Assembly (NCBI GenBank): GCA_900551895.1
Contig: URXX01000001.1
Coordinates: 62,001-126,000 of the forward strand
Direction: 5' to 3'
Origin: an uncultured Lachnospiraceae bacterium
GTDB taxonomy: Bacteria; Bacillota; Clostridia; Lachnospirales; Lachnospiraceae
DNA: 64,000 nt
The translations under genes and the position numbers were made by a program. The notes under the pieces were generated by a model. That model was not told the DNA's origin, did not search any database, and worked only from the letters and a program-made list of their open reading frames with translations. Below are positions 40,629-50,563 of the stretch, piece after piece. Every line of letters begins with the position of its first letter. Position 1 is the stretch's first letter.

Positions 40629-40653
40629 AAAGAAGAGGAAAGGAAGGATAGTT

Positions 40654-41190
40654 ATGTCAAAATACAGTGGAACAGAGACAGAAAAAAATTTATGGAAAGC
40701 ATTTGCAGGGGAATCGGAAGCACGAAATAAATATACATATTTTGCGTCTGTGGCAAAAAAGAGTGGATTTGTTCAAATGGCAAATATTTTTGAAGAAACT
40801 GCGAATCAGGAGAAGGAACACGCTAAAATTTGGTTTAAAGAATTAAACGGAATAGGAGATGTAGAAGAAAATCTAAATTCCGCAATCTCCGGTGAAAATG
40901 AAGAGTGGACCAATATGTATAAAGAAATGGCGAAAAAAGCGAGAGAAGAAGGATTTGAGGAGTTGGCAGCGAAGTTTGAGTTGGTTGCTCAAGTAGAGCA
41001 TGCACATGAAAAACGCTATGCAAAAATACTGAAAACATTGAAAGAGGACGAAGTGTTTAAAGGCGATGCGCCAAAAGGCTGGAAATGTAATAACTGTGGC
41101 TATATTCACGACGGCAGCGAAGCGCCGGAAGTATGTCCGGTATGTGCCCATCCGAAAGCATATTTTGAAAGAAAAGCAGAAAACTATTAA
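40654..41190 (+). CDS. rubrerythrin
   Basis: This is a 178-residue non-haem di-iron peroxidase that reduces hydrogen peroxide in anaerobes. The four-helix bundle bears iron ligands in the GESEARNKYTYFA and EETANQEKEHAKIW helices and in VAQVEHAHEKRY. The C-terminal rubredoxin-like domain has CNNCGYIHDGSEAPEVCPVC for a single Fe(SCys)4. GGAAAGGAAGG precedes the start. It is translationally coupled to the following AraC gene (TAATG overlap). Confidence 0.96.
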   Translation: MSKYSGTETEKNLWKAFAGESEARNKYTYFASVAKKSGFVQMANIFEETANQEKEHAKIWFKELNGIGDVEENLNSAISGENEEWTNMYKEMAKKAREEGFEELAAKFELVAQVEHAHEKRYAKILKTLKEDEVFKGDAPKGWKCNNCGYIHDGSEAPEVCPVCAHPKAYFERKAENY

Positions 41191-42422
41191 TGAATGATTT
41201 GACGAAGATAGATGAAAAGGATTTAAAAAAAATAAAAACGCTGCACGTTATGTTGAAAATGCCTATATGGGTATTGGACGGGGAAACGAATGAAATTTTA
41301 AAAAGTTATACATCTATTTATAAGTACCCTATTTTCTATGCATTTAAGAAAAAGATGATGTCGTATGACAAAATCACATTTTACAGTGGGATTTTAAACG
41401 AAATTTTTTTGTCGTTTCGATATAAGAATGTAAAGATTTTAATGGGAGCGTTTCGCATTAATAATGTTTCAAAAAAAGACTTTTGTCTTGTTTATCAGAA
41501 TATGACAGAAGAAAATAAAAAGAAATTAACAGAGGAAGAGTGCTGGAAGTATTATGCTGCTCTTCCTGTATATCCGTTGGGCGATATAAAAGAATATCTT
41601 TCCTTGCTGGGATTTCTGTTTGATATGGATCTTGAGAACTGTTATTCTGATAAGTTGTATGAACAGGTATCGAAAAACCAGTTAGAATTACAGAAAAAAA
41701 GGGATATGGATAACTATTATGAAAGGTTCAGGATAGAGCGGTACACACTTTATTATGAGAATAAAATTATGAACCTTGTAAGTCACGGAGATTTGGAAGA
41801 ATTGAAAAAAGGTTTGTCGGAACTTGGCACGAGTGTTCTGCCGCTTTTGACAAGCAATTCCTTGAAAACGGAAAAAAATTATACGATTCTTATTTTAGGT
41901 AAACTATCCTCCTTAGCAATTCAAATGGGGAAAGAGGTTTTGCCGGTTATCCAACTTAGAAATTACTACATTAGAAAATTAGAGCAGCAAACAAATTTTT
42001 TAGGTGTTTTGTCAGTGAGAGACAGTGCGATTATCCATTTTACAAAAGAACTTCATGGTATATCCGGATATGCAAAATCTTCGCTGATGCAGTGTGTGTT
42101 ACAGTACATTAATCTAAAAATTTATGAAAATGTAAAGATAGGAAAACTGGCAGAGCAGTTCTATTTGTCGGAAAGTTCTCTGCGCAGAAAATTTAAAGAA
42201 GAAATAGGAATGTCTGTCAGTGAGTATGTACATCGCAGGAAAATTGAGGAAGCAAAGATGATGCTTCAATCAGGAGTACCGATTGGCGAAATTGCAAACA
42301 AACTCAGTTTTTACGATTTATCACATTTTTACAGAACGTTTAAAAAGTATAGCGGTATGACGCCACAACATTTTCGGGATATGATTAACATATCAGAAAT
42401 TCCTCCTGAAAAAGAATTATAA
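41190..42422 (+). CDS. AraC family regulator with long N-terminal sensor
   Basis: This is a 410-residue protein. The C-terminal about 100 residues (about 305-400) form the double HTH (KIGKLAEQFYLSESSLRRKFKEEIGMSVSEYVH and LSFYDLSHFYRTFKKYSGMTPQ). The remaining 300 residues are not a cupin; they resemble the N-terminal part of AraC-like regulators found with surface-antigen genes in firmicutes. The ATG at 41190 overlaps the stop of the rubrerythrin gene. It sits between the oxidative-stress genes and an ABC transporter, either of which may be the target. Confidence 0.88.
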   Translation: MNDLTKIDEKDLKKIKTLHVMLKMPIWVLDGETNEILKSYTSIYKYPIFYAFKKKMMSYDKITFYSGILNEIFLSFRYKNVKILMGAFRINNVSKKDFCLVYQNMTEENKKKLTEEECWKYYAALPVYPLGDIKEYLSLLGFLFDMDLENCYSDKLYEQVSKNQLELQKKRDMDNYYERFRIERYTLYYENKIMNLVSHGDLEELKKGLSELGTSVLPLLTSNSLKTEKNYTILILGKLSSLAIQMGKEVLPVIQLRNYYIRKLEQQTNFLGVLSVRDSAIIHFTKELHGISGYAKSSLMQCVLQYINLKIYENVKIGKLAEQFYLSESSLRRKFKEEIGMSVSEYVHRRKIEEAKMMLQSGVPIGEIANKLSFYDLSHFYRTFKKYSGMTPQHFRDMINISEIPPEKEL

Positions 42423-42437
42423 TAAATTATGTTAAGT

Positions 42438-42469
42438 GTCACTTTAAAGTCACTTTCATATAGTATGAT
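42438..42469 (+). promoter_or_regulatory. ABC transporter promoter with 11-bp direct repeats
   Basis: GTCACTTT occurs at 42438-42445 and 42449-42456, one helical turn apart, over the -35 region. A TATGAT at 42464-42469 serves as -10. The layout is typical of an OmpR-type response regulator, with the regulator at 38285 as candidate. Confidence 0.55.
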
Positions 42470-42499
42470 AGTTCTGCTGAAAGAAAAAGGAGGACAGTT

Positions 42500-43180
42500 A
42501 TGGAAATATTGAAAGTGGAAAATTTGTGTAAAACATATGGGATAAATGACACGGAGGTAAGGGCTTTAGACAATGTAAGTTTCTCGGTGGAAAGAGGAGA
42601 GTTTGTTGCGATTATAGGCGCTTCGGGAAGCGGAAAGTCTACATTGCTTCATTTGATTGGAGGAGTGGACAAAGCGACGTCGGGTAAGATTTATATTGAC
42701 GGAACAGAAATTTCTGAATTAAATCAAGACAAAATGGCAATTTTTAGAAGAAGACAGTTAGGGCTGGTTTATCAATTTTACAATTTAATTCCAATTTTAA
42801 CTGTGGAGGAAAATATAGTGCTGCCGTGTCGATTGGACGGTAAACAGGTGGAAAAAGAAAAATTAGAAGAAATGCTTTCTATATTAAACCTGACGGACAG
42901 GAGAGGGCATCTGCCAAATCAGTTGTCAGGAGGGCAGCAGCAAAGAGTTTCTATCGGAAGAGCGCTAATTAACCACCCGGCAATTGTGCTGGCAGATGAA
43001 CCGACAGGCAACCTAGACAGTAAAGCGTCAAGAGAAATTATTGACCTGTTGAAAATGACAAACAGGAAACACGATCAGACAATTCTTCTGATTACCCATG
43101 ACGAAAAAATTGCACTGGAAGCAGACCGCATTATTACAATCTCTGATGGGAAGATTGTAAAAGATGAGAAAGTGAGGTAG
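42500..43180 (+). CDS. ABC transporter ATP-binding protein (MacB/LolD/BceA type)
   Basis: This is a 226-residue ATPase with Walker A GASGSGKSTLLHLIGG, Q-loop QFYNLIP, signature LSGGQQQRVSIGRAL, Walker B IVLADEPTGNLDS and the H-loop LLITHDEKIA. It pairs with the FtsX-domain permease that follows after 3 bases. Such pairs are usually involved in antimicrobial-peptide detoxification, lipoprotein release or cell-wall signalling. Confidence 0.94.
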   Translation: MEILKVENLCKTYGINDTEVRALDNVSFSVERGEFVAIIGASGSGKSTLLHLIGGVDKATSGKIYIDGTEISELNQDKMAIFRRRQLGLVYQFYNLIPILTVEENIVLPCRLDGKQVEKEKLEEMLSILNLTDRRGHLPNQLSGGQQQRVSIGRALINHPAIVLADEPTGNLDSKASREIIDLLKMTNRKHDQTILLITHDEKIALEADRIITISDGKIVKDEKVR

Positions 43181-43183
43181 TTT

Positions 43184-45649
43184 ATGAATATTTTAAATGA
43201 ACTCACGGTAAAAAGTCTGAAGAAGAATAAGAGAAGAACGGTTCTTACGATTTTTGGAATTTTACTCTCGGTGGCGCTAATTACGGCGATAACAACTTTT
43301 GTATCCAGTATGCAGGGAAGCCTTGTCGATTTTGCAAAGAAAAATTCGGGAAATTATCATATTCTGGTTGAAAATGTGCCGAAAGATAAGCAGAAATATC
43401 TTTTGCACAACGAAAAGGCAGAAAAGAAAATCGTTATACAGACAATCGGCAATGCGAAACCTCTTTCATTACAGTATGAAGAGGGAGTAAACGAAGAAAA
43501 TGCAACGAAGATTAAAGTGCGTGCGGTAAAAAAGGAAAATTTTTCGGATTTGGGAATGATTTTACAGAGTGGGAAATTTCCACAGAGTGAAAATGAAATT
43601 GTAATTCCCGAACATTTTCGGGGAGATTACACCACAAAAATCCGAGTGGGCGACAAACTGAAATTAAATATTGACGGCAAAGAAAAGGAATATACCGTGT
43701 CGGGTATTTCGGGAATGTCGGCAGTTGAATTCCACAGTGAAGAGGGGATGCTCGGGTGTAGTTTGTTTACAATATCCGATGATGAAAAAATCAGTGAAAA
43801 TATAGATGTTGCCATGCTGATGAAAAATCCGAAAGATACATTTGCATTTCGGGAAATGCTTGAAAAAGAATTGGGATTACATGAGTTACAGATTAATAAT
43901 ATACTGCTTGACTTTCAGGGCGCAGTCGTAAATGCGAATGTGTTAGTCGTATTGAAAGTACTGGCGGGAATGGTTATCGGCATTATTTTACTGACCTCAA
44001 TTTTTGTCATTAAAAATAGTTTCGATATTTCTATTACAGAGAGATTGAAACAGTACGGCATGCTGGTGAGTGTCGGAGCAACCTCTAAGCAGATACGGAA
44101 AAATGTTTTGTTTGAGGGAGTAATTTTAGGTATTATAGCCATTCCTCTCGGCGTCCTGCTTGGCGTAGGGGCAATCTGGTGTACTCTTCAGGTTGTTATG
44201 AAGATTTTAGAGGGAACGTCGTTTGGCGGGGAAGTTGAATTAAAAATGTATGTGTCCGTTGTGGCAATTCTTATTGCCGTGGCGGTAGCGATTGTTATGA
44301 TTTATATTTCTTCCCTTATTCCGGCAAAGAAAGCACAAAAAGTTTCGCCTATGGAGGCAATTCGTGAGGCGAAAGATACAAAATTGGAAGCGAAGAAACT
44401 TCGTACATCAAAACTATTCCGAAAAGTTTTCGGGATAGAGGGAGAGATTGCGAGAAAAAATTTAAAGAGAAGTCGAAAAAAATACAGAACAACCGTATTT
44501 TCCCTTTTCATCAGTATTGTACTATTTTTATCTATCAGTTCCGTAAGGATATACGGACAGGAAATGCAGAACATGAAATTTGCGAAAATGGACTATAACT
44601 TGATTGCACATTATGATGAGGACGATTTGGGAAAACAGGGAGAAATTTTCAGAAGAGCAAGCAAGGTAGACGGAGTAAAGAAAGCGGAGATTGTAAAAGT
44701 TTGGATAGGAGATCCGAAAAATATTTCTTTTACAAAGACGGCAGAAAAGAGCAGAGGCATAGAAGAATTTACGCAGGAAGAGAAAGATAAAGAAGCGCAA
44801 TATGTATTTTATTCCCTTTCCAACGAAACATATAAAGCGTTTGCAAAGGAATTGGGATTGTCCTATGAAGAAGTAAAGGATAAAGGTATTTTATGTGATA
44901 CAAGTATTTCTTTTGTTCGGGATGAAGAAGATGAGAAAGCGAAAAAGACAAAATACCATGAACTGGCGGTGAAAGAAGGGGAAAAATTACAGTTTGACGG
45001 CGGAGAAATTGAGATTGTCAAACGTGCAGACAGGCTTCCATTTACACAAAACTTTTATTACGGGGTAAATGTGATTGTGTCGGAGGAGTGGATGTCTCAT
45101 CGTGATTTCAGATATGACGGGCTATATATAGATGCCGAGGACACAATGAAAGTTCGTGAGAACATGGAAAAAATAACAGGAAAAGACGGCTGGACGTATA
45201 TGGATTTTGCAGAACAGGCGAGAGAAAATAACAGTATCAATCTGATTATTTCCATTTTCTTATATGGATTTGTGGCGGTCATTTCCATTATCGGTATTAC
45301 GAATGTATTTAATACGATTACGACAAACGTGGCATTGCGCAGCAGAGAATTTGCTACGCTGCGGTCTGTCGGAATGACGGATAAAGAATTTAAGAAAATG
45401 ATATGGTATGAAAGTTTTCTGTATGGAACGAAATCGCTTTTATATGGCGTTCCGGTTGGATTAGGTCTGTCATACATTTTCTACAGACAGTTTACGAACA
45501 TTTTGGAAATGTCATATATTGTGCCGTATCAACAGGTAATTATCTGCATTCTGTTTGTATTTATCATTGTGTGCTTAACGATGCAGTATGCGGTGAAAAA
45601 GGTAGAAAAACAGAATATTATTGAAACAATCCGAAACGAAAATATTTAG
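43184..45649 (+). CDS. FtsX-domain ABC transporter permease
   Basis: This is an 821-residue membrane protein. An N-terminal helix (TVLTIFGILLSVALITAITTFV) precedes a roughly 190-residue extracytoplasmic domain. Three helices follow (about 250-390: VLVVLKVLAGMVIGIILLTSIFVIK, FEGVILGIIAIPLGVLLGVGAIW, VSVVAILIAVAVAIVMIYISSLI). The unit then repeats with a helix near 450, a second large extracytoplasmic domain, and three final helices (about 690-810). There are no ATPase motifs. The two FtsX repeats with long loops are typical of MacB/YknZ-like or lantibiotic-immunity-like exporters. Confidence 0.9.
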   Translation: MNILNELTVKSLKKNKRRTVLTIFGILLSVALITAITTFVSSMQGSLVDFAKKNSGNYHILVENVPKDKQKYLLHNEKAEKKIVIQTIGNAKPLSLQYEEGVNEENATKIKVRAVKKENFSDLGMILQSGKFPQSENEIVIPEHFRGDYTTKIRVGDKLKLNIDGKEKEYTVSGISGMSAVEFHSEEGMLGCSLFTISDDEKISENIDVAMLMKNPKDTFAFREMLEKELGLHELQINNILLDFQGAVVNANVLVVLKVLAGMVIGIILLTSIFVIKNSFDISITERLKQYGMLVSVGATSKQIRKNVLFEGVILGIIAIPLGVLLGVGAIWCTLQVVMKILEGTSFGGEVELKMYVSVVAILIAVAVAIVMIYISSLIPAKKAQKVSPMEAIREAKDTKLEAKKLRTSKLFRKVFGIEGEIARKNLKRSRKKYRTTVFSLFISIVLFLSISSVRIYGQEMQNMKFAKMDYNLIAHYDEDDLGKQGEIFRRASKVDGVKKAEIVKVWIGDPKNISFTKTAEKSRGIEEFTQEEKDKEAQYVFYSLSNETYKAFAKELGLSYEEVKDKGILCDTSISFVRDEEDEKAKKTKYHELAVKEGEKLQFDGGEIEIVKRADRLPFTQNFYYGVNVIVSEEWMSHRDFRYDGLYIDAEDTMKVRENMEKITGKDGWTYMDFAEQARENNSINLIISIFLYGFVAVISIIGITNVFNTITTNVALRSREFATLRSVGMTDKEFKKMIWYESFLYGTKSLLYGVPVGLGLSYIFYRQFTNILEMSYIVPYQQVIICILFVFIIVCLTMQYAVKKVEKQNIIETIRNENI

Positions 45650-45680
45650 AGGGTTGTTGAATCTCAAAGAGGTCCTTTTT

Positions 45681-45716
45681 GGAGAACGTGATAAATTTGT
45701 TGCGTTCTCCTTTAAA
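45681..45716 (+). terminator. probable terminator after the FtsX permease
   Basis: GGAGAACG (45681-45688) pairs with CGTTCTCC (45703-45710). The 14-base loop is AT-rich, and a T-rich run follows. Confidence 0.55.
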
Positions 45717-45799
45717 TTTTGTTTGATTTACAGGCGAAAAAAGTATTATAATAGAAATAATTGTCATAGAAACAATAATACGATAAAGGAGGAAAAGAA

Positions 45800-47542
45800 A
45801 TGATAAAAGAACTTTCAAAAAGCATTCGGGAATACAAGAAACCGTCCATTTTATCGCCGGTTTTTGTTTCTTTGGAAGTTGTCATGGAATGTATTATTCC
45901 ATTTGTGATTGCCCGTCTTGTCAATGAGATTAAGGCAGGCTGCGGTTTGAAAACGATTGCGGTTTATGGCGGGATTTTAATTTTGATGGCAGGTTTGGCT
46001 TTGTTTACAGGGGCGGTAGCAGGTTCTGTCGCTGCTACAGGTTCATGTGGCTTTGCAAAAAATCTGAGAAAAGATATGTTCTATAGAATACAGACATATT
46101 CTTTTACGAATATTGACAAATTTTCCACATCGTCACTCGTAACAAGGCTTACAACTGATGTGACGAATGTACAAATGGCGTATATGATGATTATAAGGGT
46201 GGCAATCCGTTGTCCGTTTATGCTGATTTTTTCCTTTGCAATGGCATTCATTATGGGAGGAAAAATGGCATGGATATTCGTTATATTAGTTCCGGTACTG
46301 GGGGCGGGATTATTTACGATTATCCGTTTAGCGATGCCTTTGTTTAAGAGGGTATTTAAGAAATATGATAATTTGAACAACTCCATTCAGGAAAATATAA
46401 AAGGAATGCGTGTTGTAAAATCTTATGTGCGTGAGGAGTACGAAAAAGAAAAATTTGAAAAGGCGGCAGACAATATCTGTCAGGACTTTACAAAGGCAGA
46501 GAAGATTTTGGCATATAATAACCCGCTTATGCAGTTTTGTATGTATACGGTTATGATTTTCGTTATGTATTTCGGTTCATATGTTATTATCACATCAAGA
46601 GGACTTGACTTAGATGTAGGACAATTCTCGGCGCTTTTAACTTACAGTTTCCAAATCTTAAATTCACTGATGATGATGTCCATGGTATTCGTTATGATTA
46701 CAATGGCAAGCGAATCTTCAAAACGTATCATGGAAGTTTTACAGGAAGAAGGGACAATTAAAAATCCCGAAGATCCTGTGTACGAAGTGAAAGACGGTTC
46801 TATTGACTTTGAAAATGTCAACTTTAAATATGCAAAAACAGCAGAAAAAATGGCGCTTTCTAACATTGACTTACATATCCGTTCAGGAGAAACAATCGGT
46901 GTTATCGGCGGAACAGGTTCTTCCAAATCTTCTTTAATTCAGTTGATTTCAAGATTATATGACACAACAGAGGGATGTGTAAAAGTCGGAGGACTTGACG
47001 TTAAAAAATATGATTTGACTTCTCTTAGAAATGAAGTATCGGTTGTACTACAGAAAAACGTACTGTTCTCGGGAACAATCAAGGAAAATCTCCGCTGGGG
47101 AAATAAGAATGCGACAGATGAAGAATTAATTGAGGCTTGTAAACTTGCGCAGGCAGATGACTTTATCAGACAGTTTCCTAAACAATACGATACTTATATT
47201 GAGCAGGGAGGAACGAACGTATCCGGCGGTCAGAAGCAGAGATTATGCATCGCCAGAGCATTGTTAAAGAAACCGAAAATTTTAATTTTGGATGATTCGA
47301 CAAGTGCGGTAGATACAAAGACGGATGCGCTGATTAGAAGAGCGTTTAAGGAGTTTATTCCGGAAACGACAAAGATTATTATTGCACAGCGTATTTCTTC
47401 CGTAGAGGAAGCGGACAGAATTATTGTTATGGATAAAGGTACGATTAACGCAATCGGAACACATAAACAGTTACTTGCAGAAAATGAAATTTATAAAGAA
47501 GTATACACTTCTCAAAATAAGGCAGGTGAAGAGGATGAATAA
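45800..47542 (+). CDS. heterodimeric ABC exporter, subunit with degenerate ATP site
   Basis: This is a 580-residue fusion of a six-helix membrane domain and an ATPase. Walker A reads GGTGSSKSSLIQL (Ser in place of the third Gly). The signature VSGGQKQR is normal. Walker B ILDDSTSAVD has Asp where the catalytic Glu normally stands. This is the pattern of the inactive-site subunit of heterodimeric type IV exporters. AAGGAGG lies at the start. It overlaps the next gene by 8 bases. Confidence 0.93.
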   Translation: MIKELSKSIREYKKPSILSPVFVSLEVVMECIIPFVIARLVNEIKAGCGLKTIAVYGGILILMAGLALFTGAVAGSVAATGSCGFAKNLRKDMFYRIQTYSFTNIDKFSTSSLVTRLTTDVTNVQMAYMMIIRVAIRCPFMLIFSFAMAFIMGGKMAWIFVILVPVLGAGLFTIIRLAMPLFKRVFKKYDNLNNSIQENIKGMRVVKSYVREEYEKEKFEKAADNICQDFTKAEKILAYNNPLMQFCMYTVMIFVMYFGSYVIITSRGLDLDVGQFSALLTYSFQILNSLMMMSMVFVMITMASESSKRIMEVLQEEGTIKNPEDPVYEVKDGSIDFENVNFKYAKTAEKMALSNIDLHIRSGETIGVIGGTGSSKSSLIQLISRLYDTTEGCVKVGGLDVKKYDLTSLRNEVSVVLQKNVLFSGTIKENLRWGNKNATDEELIEACKLAQADDFIRQFPKQYDTYIEQGGTNVSGGQKQRLCIARALLKKPKILILDDSTSAVDTKTDALIRRAFKEFIPETTKIIIAQRISSVEEADRIIVMDKGTINAIGTHKQLLAENEIYKEVYTSQNKAGEEDE

Positions 47543-49424
47543 AGGAAATAAAAAAGGAACGCTGGGAAGACTTTTGAAAACACTATTTGAATTTTATCCG
47601 GTGCGAATGCCGATCGTTCTTTTATGTATTATTTTTAGTGCGGTTGTCACGTCTATTCCTGCGATTTTTATGCAAAATATTATTTCTATTGTAGAAACAA
47701 GTTGGAAAACAGGAAATTGGGATTTAGTTGGTGGAAAAATTGTCACTTATGTAAGCATTTTGTTGATTTTTTATATTCTTTCCCTAGTTTCAGCGGTTGC
47801 ATTTACACAGATGATGGCGACAATTACACAGGGATTTTTGAAAAAACTTCGTGTGAAGATGTTCCACGGAATGCAAAATCTTCCGATTAAATATTTCGAT
47901 ACACATAATCATGGTGACATTATGAGTTATTACACAAATGATATTGATACGCTGCGGCAGTTAGTATCACAGAGTATTCCGCAACTTTTAATTTCATCGG
48001 TAACGGTGCTGACGGTATTCGGAATTATGCTCTACTTTAGTTTATGGCTGACTTTAGTTGTCGTTATTGGGGTAGCGCTTATGATTTTTGTGACAAAGAA
48101 AATTGGCGGAAATTCGGCGAAGTATTTTACCCGTCAGCAAAATTCTCTCGGTAAAGCAGAGGGGTATATTGAAGAGATTATGAACGGACAGAAAGTTGTT
48201 CAGGTATTCTGCCATGAGAGGGAATGTGAGGAAGCATTTGATAAAATCAATGAGAAATTATTTGCAGACTCAGAGAGCGCGAACAAATTTGCCAATATGC
48301 TTATGCCGGTTTTGCAAAATATCGGGAATGTTCTCTATGTTACGATTGCACTTACGGGAGGTATTTTACTGTTGATAAAAGTGCCGAATGTCAGCATATC
48401 GGGAATGGCAATCGGGATCAGCATTGTTGTACCGTTCTTAAATATGACAAAACAGTTTTGCGGAAATGTCAGTCAGGTATCCAATCAGATAAACTCTGTT
48501 GTTATGGGACTTGCCGGTGCAGAGAGAATTTTTGAACTGATTGATGAAGAGCCTGAAGAAGATGAAGGTTACGTTACTCTTGTCAATGCGAGAGAAGAAA
48601 ACGGACAGATTGTGGAATGTAAAGAACGTACGGGAATGTGGGCATGGAAACATCCGCATCAGGAGGACGGAACGGTAACTTATACGAAACTATCGGGAGA
48701 TGTCCGTATGTTTGACGTAGACTTCGGATATGAAGAAAACAAAACAGTTTTACACAATATTACATTATATGCAGAGCCGGGACAGAAAGTTGCTTTCGTA
48801 GGTTCTACAGGGGCAGGTAAAACAACGATTACAAACTTGATTAACCGTTTTTACGATATTGCGGACGGAAAGATCCGTTATGACGGAATTAATATCAATA
48901 AGATTAAAAAATCAGATTTAAGATGTTCTCTCGGTGTTGTTTTGCAGGAAACAAATCTGTTTATGGGAACAGTAATGGATAATATACGTTACGGAAGACT
49001 GGATGCTACGGAAGAAGATTGTATTAAAGCGGCAAAACTTGCGGGGGCAGATGACTTTATTACACGTCTGCCGGAAGGATATGACACACCGCTTACAGAA
49101 AACGGGGCAAACCTTTCACAGGGACAAAGACAGTTAATTGCAATCGCAAGAGCGGCAGTTGCCGATCCTCCGGTAATGATTTTAGATGAAGCGACTTCGT
49201 CTATCGATACCCGAACAGAAGCCATTGTACAAAGAGGAATGGATGCACTTATGGAAGGAAGAACTGTTTTTGTTATTGCACACAGACTGTCTACAGTGCG
49301 AAATTCCGATGTGATTATGGTTCTTGAGCAGGGACACATAATCGAGCGTGGTACACATGATATGCTTATAGCGGAAAAAGGAAAATATTATCAGTTATAT
49401 ACAGGTGCATTTGAACTGGAATAA
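47535..49424 (+). CDS. heterodimeric ABC exporter, subunit with catalytic ATP site
   Basis: This is a 629-residue partner subunit. The start at 47535 lies inside the end of the previous gene, preceded by GGTGAAGAGG; the upstream extension was discarded. Walker A GSTGAGKTTITNL, signature LSQGQRQLIAIARA, and Walker B MILDEATSSID with catalytic Glu complete the active composite site. The linker between membrane and ATPase domains carries an unusual insertion (EERTGMWAWKHPHQEDGT-like, about residues 390-420). It likely exports peptides, lipids or drugs; the substrate is unknown. Confidence 0.93.
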   Translation: MNKGNKKGTLGRLLKTLFEFYPVRMPIVLLCIIFSAVVTSIPAIFMQNIISIVETSWKTGNWDLVGGKIVTYVSILLIFYILSLVSAVAFTQMMATITQGFLKKLRVKMFHGMQNLPIKYFDTHNHGDIMSYYTNDIDTLRQLVSQSIPQLLISSVTVLTVFGIMLYFSLWLTLVVVIGVALMIFVTKKIGGNSAKYFTRQQNSLGKAEGYIEEIMNGQKVVQVFCHERECEEAFDKINEKLFADSESANKFANMLMPVLQNIGNVLYVTIALTGGILLLIKVPNVSISGMAIGISIVVPFLNMTKQFCGNVSQVSNQINSVVMGLAGAERIFELIDEEPEEDEGYVTLVNAREENGQIVECKERTGMWAWKHPHQEDGTVTYTKLSGDVRMFDVDFGYEENKTVLHNITLYAEPGQKVAFVGSTGAGKTTITNLINRFYDIADGKIRYDGININKIKKSDLRCSLGVVLQETNLFMGTVMDNIRYGRLDATEEDCIKAAKLAGADDFITRLPEGYDTPLTENGANLSQGQRQLIAIARAAVADPPVMILDEATSSIDTRTEAIVQRGMDALMEGRTVFVIAHRLSTVRNSDVIMVLEQGHIIERGTHDMLIAEKGKYYQLYTGAFELE

Positions 49425-49445
49425 TTATAGAAGGAGAAAAGGAAT

Positions 49446-50477
49446 ATGGGAATGAGAGTAAACAAACAACTTCCTCTTCCGTCAGAATTAAAGGAAGAGT
49501 ATCCTTTGTCAAAAGATATTATAGAATTAAAAAGACAGAGAGATAAAGAAATCAGGGATATTTTTACCGGAAAATCAGATAAATTTATCGTACTTGTAGG
49601 ACCGTGTTCGGCGGATAACGAGGTTGCAATTTGCGATTATGTAAGACGTCTGTCTAAACTAAACGAACAGGTATCGGATAAACTGATGATTATTCCGAGA
49701 ATTTACACAAACAAACCGAGAACAACAGGGGCAGGATATAAGGGAATGCTTCATCAGCCGGAGCCGGATAAGGCTCCCGATCTGTTGGGCGGAATTATAG
49801 CAATTCGTAAAATGCACATTCATGCGATTGAGGAAAGCGGGCTTACTTCCGCAGATGAAATGCTCTATCCTGAGAACAGAAGTTATCTTGATGATGTGCT
49901 TTCATATGAAGCGATTGGGGCGCGTTCTGTTGAAAACCAACAGCACAGACTGACGGCGAGCGGAATGAATATTCCTGTCGGAATGAAAAATCCGACAAGC
50001 GGTGATTTCTCGGTAATGATGAATTCTGTAATTGCAGCGCAGAGTTCACACACATTTATTTACAGAGGAATGGATGTGACAACGGACGGAAATGACCTTG
50101 CTCACGTTATTCTTCGCGGCGGTGTGGATAAATACGGAACGTGTATTCCGAACTATCATTATGAAGATTTAGTCAGACTACAGAATATATATGCAAAAAT
50201 GGATTTGCAAAATCCGGCGGCAATTGTGGACGCAAATCATTCAAACTCTAACAAACAGTTTAAAGAACAGATTCGTATTGTAAGCGAAGTACTACACAGC
50301 AGAAACTACAATCCGGAGATTAAAAAACTAGTAAAAGGGGTTATGATTGAAAGTTATCTGGAGGAAGGATGCCAAAGTATTGCAGAAAACAGGGTTTATG
50401 GTAAGTCAATTACAGATCCTTGTTTGAGTTGGAAGGATACAGAAACATTAATTCATAAAATCGCTAAAAATTGTTAG
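49446..50477 (+). CDS. 3-deoxy-7-phosphoheptulonate synthase (class I, DAHP synthase)
   Basis: This enzyme condenses PEP and erythrose-4-phosphate to enter the shikimate pathway. It has 343 residues. Motifs include LVGPCSADNE, PRIYTNKPRTTGAGYKG, GARSVENQQHR, GMKNPTSGDFSVMMN, VDANHSNSNKQ and GVMIESYLEEGCQ, all of the AroF/G/H type. The start has AAGGAGAAAAGG. It sits behind the ABC exporter genes, away from tyrA-aroA. Confidence 0.96.
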   Translation: MGMRVNKQLPLPSELKEEYPLSKDIIELKRQRDKEIRDIFTGKSDKFIVLVGPCSADNEVAICDYVRRLSKLNEQVSDKLMIIPRIYTNKPRTTGAGYKGMLHQPEPDKAPDLLGGIIAIRKMHIHAIEESGLTSADEMLYPENRSYLDDVLSYEAIGARSVENQQHRLTASGMNIPVGMKNPTSGDFSVMMNSVIAAQSSHTFIYRGMDVTTDGNDLAHVILRGGVDKYGTCIPNYHYEDLVRLQNIYAKMDLQNPAAIVDANHSNSNKQFKEQIRIVSEVLHSRNYNPEIKKLVKGVMIESYLEEGCQSIAENRVYGKSITDPCLSWKDTETLIHKIAKNC

Positions 50478-50563
50478 ATAAAAGGTGTAAAAATAAAACC
50501 TCCTGTGATATAATTAAAAATAATAATAAATTTTCAGAATTATATAAAAGGAGGCTGACCGTT

